From: Apostichopus californicus
Taxonomy: Eukaryota; Echinodermata; Holothuroidea; Aspidochirotida; Stichopodidae
NCBI GenBank assembly: GCA_020650975.1
Contig: JAIPMN010000632.1
Coordinates: 31,703-95,702 of the forward strand
Direction of reading: 5' to 3'
DNA: 64,000 bases
The notes under the pieces were generated by a model. It was not told the origin of the DNA, searched no databases, and worked only from the letters and a program-made list of their open reading frames with translations. Shown piece after piece: positions 55,280-64,000 of this stretch (its first letter is position 1; each line of letters begins with the position of its first letter). The position numbers and the translations under genes were made by a program.

Positions 55280-56210
55280 TGACATGTGGATGACATAATG
55301 ACACATGCACTTTACATGATTATTGGTCTTAAAGGCACAGGTCATCAACCAACTGAGGAATGTTTTTTATTTATATCAACAAGAAGACATGGTTAGCTAA
55401 ACAAATATTATACTGCACTATATCATTTCATTTTGTTTTTTACAATTTTCCAAATTAGTAACATCATTTGAAAGAAACTTTATTTGCTATAATTTAGTTT
55501 TTAAGCCTTCCTCAATTGTATGCTATCTGATATAGGCAAAATAATCTGAATCTTTTCTAGTTTACAATTTTTAAGATCTTGAGGATAATTGGTTGATTGC
55601 TTAAGTTTTGTAATTAAGATTTATACTTTTTACACAAGAATAGAATTTGTTTTCCATATTCTTACCAATAGTTTGGATGGAAATAGAAACAATACAGCAG
55701 ATTGTTGATTCTCCATTGTTTTATTGCATTGTTTTCTAATAATATTTTCATTGCTTGCAAACAACAAACCCTCCATAATATATTAGCATTGAAATAAAAT
55801 GTGTATTCCCAACCTGTGTAGTTCAGCAAGCAGATGTTAGTTAAGTTACACAGAATGGATGGTACCTGTCCATGACAAAATTTGTAATGCACCGTACATA
55901 TATTATTTCTTAAACTACATAGTCCAGCCACTTTGATAAGCTACCAACATTTTAAGGGTTCAATATCTCACCACTTAAAAGTGGTGTTAAAATGTAATGA
56001 CCATGTGCTTATTAGCTGTTTTTAATGGCTTCTAACATGTTGCCATGACTTGGCTTAAAATCATCCCTTTCAGTTGTAGATCCGGAGAAAGGATTGGAGG
56101 CGGAGGTGAGAGTGCACTATTTACTGTCCAAAATGTTATTCTTTTCTGGCCAAACTCCCTCCATTATGAAATTCTGGTTCCACCACCACCTTCAGCCGAT
56201 GAAATGTTAT
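55280..56210. other. Glycine-rich gene 3' flank, no further gene
   Basis: AT-rich, with AATAAA at 55793-55798 as the likeliest poly(A) signal. No coding similarity seen. Confidence 0.5.
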
Positions 56211-56218
56211 TCACAGAT

Positions 56219-56666
56219 CAGGGCCGGATTAAGCTTGTGGGAGGCCTGGGGCCAGCTTGGTGGTGGGGGGCCCCCTCTAGCAATTTTTGAACTACTGAGT
56301 GACGGTACTGGTGTCCGCCATATGCGCATCGTTACGATGTTATGGCACTAAAATTGACAAAAATCAAACCCATCTTTACAATAACATATTGAGCGGTTCT
56401 TAGGCCTACTTTGATCGTTAAAATAATTTTTCATGTTTAGAATGTTTTGTGTGTTTATGAAAATACTTGAGAACTTCAGTTCAGAACTTTAGATACATGG
56501 TTTTACTTACTTTTATGTCACACTGAGTGACGGTACTGGTGTCCGCAATGTGCGCATCGTAGCGATGTTATGGCACTAAAAAAATCAGTGGTGGGAGGCC
56601 CCTCTTGGTGGGAGGCCTGGGGCCATGGCCCCTTCGGCCCCACCCCCCCCCCTTGATCCGGCCCTG
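56219..56666. mobile_element. Non-autonomous hAT-type element
   Basis: 448 bp, ends CAGGGCCGGATTAAG and CTTGATCCGGCCCTG (inverted), with an exact 8-bp target duplication TCACAGAT (56211-56218, 56667-56674). Both features are diagnostic of hAT. Internally a ~60-bp segment (GAGTGACGGTACTGGTGTCC...) is repeated at about 56296 and 56524. No transposase frame. Confidence 0.92.
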
Positions 56667-59600
56667 TCACAGATTGTGAGTGTAGATTTCACTGTTGGGA
56701 TCTTAATATCAGAACCATTGACAAAAGTTACTGGTTACCTCTTGACAAGAGTGCAAAATCATTAAAACAGTAATGATTGCAATAACTGACTTCCTATATA
56801 CACAGGAAGTGAAACTGGTGACACAGAGACTCTCTCAAATGAGCTAAAACTCTTACAAGGCTTTTCGCGTTTCCCCAACGTTTTATTCACGAGCCAAAAG
56901 GTCAAAGTACATTCCAGTGATTCCTCGAGTTCAACCCTTGATATCATCATGTGATTTAAGGCATAATATTTGATATTCGGTGATGCCAAGTTCACACTTC
57001 ATTGGTAAAATTGTTTTAGCCAAGATTCTGAACATTTGAGATTTCAACATTTCGAGCATATATTTGTTTGTTAAGACAAACTTTGATTGCTTTATTGAAC
57101 CAGAATGCAAAATGCATTGAGGTTTCGATGACTTCAATGCAATAGACTTCTGCTTGTTAGTATAACCAGAACTAGCTGTTACAATAACACTATGGCATGA
57201 TAACACAGGTCAGTATACTGTACGTGGCGATACACACCTCCATAAAAAACAATAGGGGTCTTGTACTCAATGTTATTAATCCACACACCAAGTATTACAA
57301 ACAAACCAAACCTTGATCTCTAATAACTTCGCACATTTCGGTTGCAGAGGAGTCAACTTATGGACAATTTAGATTGATGTATGGCCACGAAACTTCAAAT
57401 AATCAACTTGAAAGAAGCTAATACAGCTCACTGGAGGTCAACCTGAGGTCAAAGGTCACCCAAATGCAGGTCGACTATTGGATAACAATAGCGTAACTCC
57501 AAACCTTGATGGACATTTGGTTCTCAAGTTATTGCAAAAATACTAGTTTTTGACCCCTAATTGACCTTTGTTGACCTTGGATCACATATCTGTTATGTTT
57601 GGAAACGATATTGTTCTATACTTTGCGAATTATGACTGATTGCCAGTAGGAAAATTGCCTTAAGAAATAATGAAGGAGATGTTTAGCCATCTTTAATACT
57701 AAAACTCTTTAAAACTAATAAGTGTATTGGTATTCTGACTCGTATTCTTCACGTTGTTGTAATAACGAACCCTAATATACCCAACCGTTGCTGGCCTAGA
57801 CGACATAAAATTGCTCACAGGTCTACCCAGGTTTGTTCAAGTTGTCCCATAATCATAAACGTGACGAAAGTCGAACGTAACTTTTAAGGCCTAGCTATGC
57901 TGAAACTGGTGGAAGAGACTACACAAATTGAGATAAACAGCCGATCTAGACAAAAGCTTGTGAACTCACTGCCAAACTAAGACCGTATTACACAATTATT
58001 TCGCATTGAGATTGGTCATAGTAAAACATTTAACTAGACGAACTGCTAAGTTTCATAAACGCTGCCTGGCCACAACGAAACTACATCCAACCTGAAATAA
58101 ATACGACGAAAAACGTCCAATAGAACCGCTGTACTGCAAAGTATATACACCTTGTTTGCACACAAAATAAGGCTTCCGAGCGGCACGTTGAAGCCAATGC
58201 AAATTTGGTCGAGCTTTCTGTTTTAGATTCTACGGATGCCCATAAGCTCATCTCCGATTGCCAATAGCCTCCTATTAGCGTAACTCCCAACCTTGGTGGA
58301 CATTTGGTTCTCAAGTTATTGCAAAAATACTAGTTCTTGACTCCTAATTGACCTTTGTTGACCTTGGATCACATGACTGTTATGTTTGGGAACGATCCTT
58401 TACCCCCTTCACAACTAGTCCACAAATATCAACCATGTCGTACCCTGTCAGTGGTAGTTTCACAAGTTATTGCCAAAAAACACATTTTGACCCATAATTG
58501 ACCTTTGGTGACCTTGGATCACATCACGGTTATTTTGGAAAACGTGCCCCTACTTTATTCACAACTTGTTCCAATATATCAGCCATGTCAGACTTTGTGA
58601 CTAAAAAGTTGTTGCAAAACTTAGCAGTTTTTTTTTTGCACATAAGCAACTTTCAATGTCCTTGGATGACCTAATGATTTTTATCAAAAATGTTCCCCTT
58701 GATGATGTGCACTCTGCCCTAAAATTGTTATTTGCTCCAATGTACATACACAATGTTATTGCTAAAAAGGTATCAAAACCAACCTTTGGCCCCTCATAAC
58801 TTGAGAACCTGGTGTCTGATTGAAGCGGGAGCTGGTTTCCTCTATATAGCACACAGAGCTCTATCATATATCAAACTATTGACAAACTGTTTTTCTTTGC
58901 CCCGTATCCCCAAATATGAGCATATTTTTCAAGATTTGACCTTTTGACCTCATAGTAGGATGTAGTTTGACACACTGATTCAAAAAAGCAATATGACAAG
59001 TCTGTAAGACCATCCTAACCATATGTAAATTTATTAGAACCAAACCTTGACCTCTGATAACTTCGCACAGGAACGTCGCACAGGGGTCAACCCATGGACA
59101 ATATTGATCAGAAGGTACCTTTGAGATTTGAATATGGCTACGAAAATTCAAATAACCAAAGAATCTAATAGAGGTCACTGGAGGTCAACCTGAGGTCAAA
59201 GGTCACCCAGATGCGGGTCGACTATTGGATTACAATAGCGTAACTCCAAACCTTGACGTACAATTTGTTCTCGAGATATTGCAAAAATACTAGTTTTTGA
59301 CCTTTGTTGACCTTGGATCACATGACTGTTATGTTTTGAAACGATCCCTTACCCCATTCACAACTAGTTCCAAAATATCAACCATGTCGTACCCTGTCAG
59401 TGGTAGTTTCACAAGTTATTGAGGAAAAACACATTTTGACCCATAAAATGACATTTGGTGACCTTGAATCACATAACGGTTATCTTGGAAAATGTGCCCC
59501 TACTTCATTCACAACTTGTCCTAATATACCAGCCATGTCAGACTTCGTGACCAGAAGTTGTTGCAAAACTTAGCATAATTTGGCAGTTTTTTGCACATAA

Positions 59601-59696
59601 GCAACCTTGAATGTCCTTGGATGACCTGATAGTTTTTATCAAAAATGTTCCTCTTGATGATGTGCACTCTGTCCTAAAAAAAATTGTTTGCTCCAA

Positions 59697-60687
59697 ATCA
59701 AATAAAGGAGTTTACCCCTGATCGACCTCGCAAGAGGTCCTACGGGGGATAATATTTAACTTTTGTAGAATAGACACTTTTTTTTTTCTAGGGAAAGTTG
59801 TCTATTATTCAAACAGGGAGATGCTGAGAAGTGAAGTATTGTTCAATTAACATTGTAAAGAAGCCATAAATAAACAGGAGGTCGGAACTGAAGAGCCAAT
59901 TAGGTAGGGATTACTAAAGGGGTAGGAATTTCTAAGTAGGTGGGATTTGAAGACAGAGCGGGTTCTATTATTTGGGTCGGAAGTGGTTGCTACTTAGTTG
60001 GAATTTTTGAGTTGTACTTAGTGTATAAGTACACCTGGAATTTGGAAGCTAGACCCACTTAGGAAATGGATTTTCTATAGGGATGAGGCTTTAAGTAAGA
60101 AGTTTGAATACAGAGATGTGGTGGTTATTTCGGAAGTAAGTTAATGCTACATTGTGTTTCAATAGGAGTTTATTGATCAATGGATCCGACATTCTCTAAG
60201 TTGTTTTTGTATAGTTTGGTATTAAATTCTACGAGTAGGGTGAATAAGGATTTTGTGTTTCCTGCGAGGAGAACGTGAGAGGTACCTATATAAGAAGGGT
60301 TTTTAGGGCAAGGCGATAAGCTGTGGTGTGGATTCTATTTAAAATTTGTTTATTGGAGTTTGAAATGGTAAGCAAGGAGATGCTTCCGTAACTGAGAATT
60401 GGTTTTATTTTGGATTTGTAGATTTGGATAGTGATTTTCGCAGGGAAATTATATTTGTGTGAGAGGATTTGGATGTATTTAAGGTGGGACCAGCAGCGTC
60501 CTGCAGTTCTATTGCAGTGTAGGTTAAAGGATAATTTATTATCAAAAGTGATACCGAGGAAGGTTGCATTGGGAGAGGCGTTGATTGGAGTGTTAAAAAG
60601 ATTTATTTTGGAAATATGGTTACGGTATTTTGAGTTTTTAAAGGAGAAATTGACTAAGTTAGATTTTGAGGGGTTTATTTTTAATTA
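59697..60687 (-). mobile_element. 5'-truncated LINE fragment inserted in the 960-bp array
   Basis: 991 bp, bounded by a 10-bp duplication with one mismatch (TTTGCTCCAA 59687-59696, TTTGCTACAA 60688-60697). The 3' end, read on the minus strand, ends ACTCCTTTATTTGATT. Confidence 0.85.
60286..60684 (-). pseudogene. LINE reverse transcriptase C-terminal fragment
   Basis: 132 codons plus stop on the minus strand. NPSKSNLVNF, ATFLGITFDNKLSF, KSKIKPILSYGS and TTAYRLALKTLL follow the order downstream of the YADD box in jockey/CR1-type RTs. The catalytic box itself is lost. Similarity resumes in another frame after the stop at 60286. Confidence 0.85.
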
Positions 60688-61663
60688 TTTGCTACAATAT
60701 ACACACACAATTTTATTGCTAGAAAGGTATCAAAACCAACCTTTGGCCCCTCATAACTTGAGAACTGGGTGTCCGATTGAAGCTGGAGTTGGTTTCCTCT
60801 ATATAGCACAAAGAGCTCTATCATATATCAAAATATTGACAAACTTTCTTTGTTTTGCCCCGTATCTCCTAAAATGAGCATATTTTTTCAAGATTTGACT
60901 TTTGACGTCAAGGTCAGATGTCGTTTGACACGCTGATTCCAAAAAGCAACATGACAAGTCTGTACGACCATCCTAACTGTCGTTATTAAAAGACAAAAAA
61001 ATTGACCTCTGATAACTTCGCACACGAAGGTCGCACAGGGGTCAACCATGGACCATTTTGATCGGAAGGTACCTTTGAGATCCGATTATGGCCACGAAAA
61101 TTCAAATAACCAAAGAAATTAATAAAGGTCACCGGAGGTCAACCTGAGGTCAAAGGTCACCTAGATGCGGGTTGACTATTGGATTACAATAGTGTAACTC
61201 CCAAACTTGCAAAAATACTAGTTTTTGACCTCTGATTGACCTTTGTTGACCTTGGATCACATGACCGTTATGTTTGGAAGCGATCCCTTACCCCATTCAC
61301 AACTACTCCCAAAATATAAACCATGTCGGATCCTGTCAATGGGAGTTATTGCTTGTTTTAATATGTTGGTTTTTACCTCTAACTGACCTTTGGTGACCTT
61401 CACAGGCACCAGAAACTATAGGGTTCATCTACTTAATGTGGTTCTCATATACACCAAATATTAGATTGGTCCAAGCTTCCCTTCTTGAGATACCGTGTTT
61501 ACAAGCGAGGCGTCACACACAAACACACGCACGCACCCTCTCCGCCTGCATGAATGCATAGGTTACGATTATCATCGAAACCAAAAACAGGAAAGATCTG
61601 CCACAAAAATATGTTTATCATGTGGAAAGAAAAAAAAGCCTGATTCCCAAACAGGAACGTTAA

Positions 61664-62395
61664 AAGAACTGACTTTTCTATAAAGTTAGATAATTTCAGG
61701 TCGTCCATGTTTCCTGTATTACCGTAACAGCCTGGATGGCACCATAATACAATTAGAGTACATCTGTGTGATAAACCTTTACTGGGGGGGGGGGGGGGGT
61801 CCATAAAATGGACCTAATAAAGGTACTTTTTTGCTGGTATATTTGTAGTTATCCTTATGAATTAGGTAAGGTACCGATACAGGACCTTTGAAAGAAATGA
61901 CTTTCTAAAGTTAGATCATTTCAGGTCAGATCAGGTTATACACACTGAACACTAAAGTTCACAGTCGTCCATGCTTACTGTATTACCGTGACAGCCTTGA
62001 TGGCACCATAATACAATTAGTGTACATCTGTGTGATTAACCTTTACTGGGGGGGGGGGTAGTCCCTAAAATGGACCTAATAAAGGTACTTTTTGGCTGGT
62101 ATATTTGTTGTTATCCTTATGAATTAGGTAAGGTACCGATACAGGACCTTTGAAAGAAAAGACTTTTCTAAAGTTAGATAATTTCAGGTCAGGTTATACA
62201 CACTGAACATTAAAGTTCATAGTCGTCCATGTTTCCTGTATTACCGTGACAGCTTAGATGGCTTCTTAATTCAATTAGTGTACATCCTTGTGATTAACCT
62301 TTACTTGGGGGGAAAAGTCCCTAAAATGGACCTAATAAAGGTACTTTTCTGCTGGTATATTTCTTGTTATCCTTATGAATTAGGTTAGGTTTTTC
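61664..62395. repeat. Three tandem copies of a ~250-bp repeat
   Basis: CTAAAGTTAGATAATTTCAGGTC, GTCGTCCATG, GGACCTAATAAAGGTACTTTT and TTATCCTTATGAATTAGGT recur in units starting near 61681, 61905 and 62169. The first copy lacks ~40 bases. Confidence 0.88.
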
Positions 62396-62907
62396 CCTGT
62401 GTAACTTCTTATGATCAAAATTTCTTCGGAGCAGGGTTGCAACCGGTGGGATGAGATATTATGGGACTGACCCCTCTCATCACTCGCCCGATTTGAGTAT
62501 ATACCTGGTCGTGCCTGGCTGGTGACGATACTTCTCTCCTGCTGTAATCTCAAATCAATCACATAGTCTCTATGTTTGAATGAAGAAACATCGTTAATGT
62601 GGTCCTGCCATGGGGTATTCCAGGTTATTGGATAGCTAATTTGGAGGATTTGTTTTCCAAAAATATAACTTTTATTTCATAAAACCTAGTCGTTCGCGAA
62701 AAAATTCTAAAAGAAATTGGCTACTTTACGTAACCTTGTAAAAAAATGTGAAATCAGCTGAAGTACGCGCTGACGTCATATCGTGAACGCTGGATGTAAA
62801 CAACACTCGCACTGTTCGTTGAGTTCGTGTGGTTTATGGTGTAAGCGTGGTTAGACATCCTCCATTTTGTAGCTATTCTGTCTTCAAATTTACACTGATT
62901 GATTAAA
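62396..62907 (+). promoter_or_regulatory. Region upstream of the THAP exon with a perfect CRE
   Basis: TGACGTCA at 62770-62777 is a perfect cAMP-response element, and CCTCCATTTTG near 62850 resembles a YY1 site. Both are typical of housekeeping-type promoters. Nothing else recognisable. Confidence 0.35.
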
Positions 62908-63238
62908 ATGCCAAAGCATTGTGTTGTTGGAGGTTGTAGCAATGTAAGTTCTGATAGAATAAGCCCTCATCAGTGACCAAAGGATGTAAAAACTCAAAGT
63001 CTTTGGACCCGTTTCGTGCAGCTCACCAGGGCTGACTTCAAAGGGCCATCGAACTACAGTGTTAAGTTGTAACGAACATTTTGATGATCAATGCTTTTCC
63101 CAATTCGATCGTTATAAACGAGATTTATGTGGTGGGAGACTAAGACTGCCACTTATACCCGGATCAGTACCCACAATAAAGGTGCCAGAGAGTGTCGTGA
63201 GTGGAACTGCAAGTAGCCCTGTACCAGAAGTTAAGTAA
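62908..63238 (+). pseudogene. THAP-domain exon with a stop and a frameshift
   Basis: Starts MPKHCVVGGCSN, the first Cys pair of a C2CH THAP zinc finger. It continues with SLWTRFVQLTRADF, CNEHFDD (second C..H pair) and a VPTI motif (63168-63179), all at proper spacing. A TGA at 62974-62976 falls between HQ and PKD, and a one-base insertion near 63063 moves the CNEHF part into another frame. It stops at 63236 or splices at GTTAA|GTAAGC (63235). THAP domains bind DNA and occur in cellular regulators and P-element-like transposases; which one is unclear. Two lesions suggest a relic, unless they are sequence errors. Confidence 0.8.
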
Positions 63239-64000
63239 GCCCTAACTTGGTTAGGCCTAACTTTACTGAAACTTGCATAGGAACAAGTACATCTCCAACT
63301 TCAAGTAGGCATGCTATTCAAAGAAGCCAAGACTTTCTTCAGAGCGCCGTGCTAGAAAAGGGGTAGGCCTACGTGTGTTGTGGTTAAACCACTCATACTC
63401 TTAATCTTTCTTATACCCTCTGTTGAATTATGAAAAAACGATCTAGGCATAGGGGCCTACAATTTAAAACTACATTCAATCAAAAACTGTTGAGGAATGA
63501 ATATTCAGTCTGAAGTATGTATAGGCTACCAAAAAGTACAATCATTCATGTACTAAAAAGTGCCTGCAAGTGTCTATGAATGTCCGCAGGGATATACCAC
63601 TTATTAATCAGGACATTTTGGTGTCTGCCCCTAATCTGGCGCTCCTACAACCACTGAGGGAGGGGTATGAGGGCTGCTGCAGCCAATTCCTGCTGCAGCC
63701 CCCTGATTGAGCTTGAAGTGAAAAGTAAGACCAGTTGCGCAAGATTGATTGATACAGTCAGGCCTTAAAAATCATGAAAAGCCCCCCAGAAAAAGGCCGA
63801 ATAAATTTGGGGGCTGTGAAATTGTGACGCATTTAGCTAGATCTAAAATATCCATGAAATACTGCAACCTTCGACCACATGTTAGCCTAACAACCACACT
63901 AAGTCAATGGAAAATGTAGCCTAACCATCGGTTTGCCAAAAAAAAAATGCGTAGCTTTGTTTAGAACTTTCAATTTGCTGGAAATCGACAGTTGTTTGGA
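63239..64000. other. Downstream of the THAP exon, nothing recognised
   Basis: AT-rich. A GC-rich imperfect hairpin, GGGCTGCTGCAGCC...GCTGCAGCCCCC, lies at about 63672-63704. No coding exon seen. Confidence 0.5.

Larger units (their letters stand above)
57290..61500. repeat. ~960-bp tandem repeat array with nuclear-receptor-like half sites
   Basis: The phrase ATAGCGTAACTCC-AACCTTG recurs at about 57489, 58273, 59236 and, after a LINE insertion, 61190. Allowing for that 991-bp insertion the monomer is about 960 bp. The first unit carries ~660 bases of unrelated sequence (57620-58265) in place of repeat. Units contain many TGACC/AGGTCA words, including GACCTTTGTTGACCTTGGAT. Confidence 0.88.

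Noticed and set aside
54830-55348. 172-codon Ser/Thr/Pro-rich frame on the minus strand
   Set aside because: Exact antisense of the glycine-rich repeats; Gly codons read backwards give Thr/Ser/Pro. No signals of its own.
60431-60877. 148-codon + strand frame in the repeat array
   Set aside because: Antisense of the LINE RT fragment read on the minus strand, running into array repeat.
62944-62973. 30-base GTAAGT...CAG mini-intron that would bypass part of the THAP lesion
   Set aside because: Far too short for spliceosomal removal, it lies inside the zinc-finger spacing, and the stop comes just after it.

Overview
The window is animal nuclear DNA. It has long AT-rich introns with GT-AG boundaries, dense short repeats and several nested transposon insertions. 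Protein similarity and repeat style suggest a marine invertebrate, most likely a deuterostome such as an echinoderm. No marker gene settles the species, so this assignment is an inference.

1-39.2 kb is essentially one gene on the + strand: a complete, apparently intact DOP1/Dopey homologue. I resolved 27 coding exons (6364-39162) whose junction phases all agree, giving 2572 residues. A likely upstream exon (166-254) is in phase with exon 1 and could add 64 N-terminal residues. DOP1 is a giant Golgi/endosome trafficking protein that works with MON2. Three introns carry tandem arrays that reproduce 3' splice sites: a 64-bp array ending in the real acceptor of exon 6, a ~173-bp array duplicating the start of exon 13, and a 58-bp pyrimidine-rich array in intron 15. 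Other introns hold a tRNA-derived SINE, TTAA-flanked terminal-inverted-repeat elements, minisatellites and a near-perfect 49-bp palindrome.

39.2-44.3 kb has no recognisable gene. It contains a SINE-independent TIR element and a ~290-bp pyrimidine tract. 44.36-55.28 kb holds a probable two-exon gene for a secreted Gly/Trp/Tyr-rich repeat protein: a signal-peptide exon at 44356 and a glycine-rich exon ending at 55279. Its ~10.3-kb intron is mostly a full-length Ty3/gypsy LTR retrotransposon (45813-54554) in the same orientation. That element has ~1-2% LTR divergence, but its ORFs are broken by frameshifts and stops and the integrase catalytic Glu is replaced by Gly. Its 5' LTR contains a 5'-truncated LINE tail and a 28-bp hairpin insertion.

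55.3-64 kb is repeat-rich. It has a non-autonomous hAT-type element with an 8-bp target duplication (56219-56666), a ~960-bp tandem repeat array (about 57.3-61.5 kb) dotted with nuclear-receptor-like AGGTCA sites and split by a minus-strand LINE fragment, a ~250-bp three-copy repeat, and a THAP-domain exon (62908-63238) broken by one stop and one frameshift.
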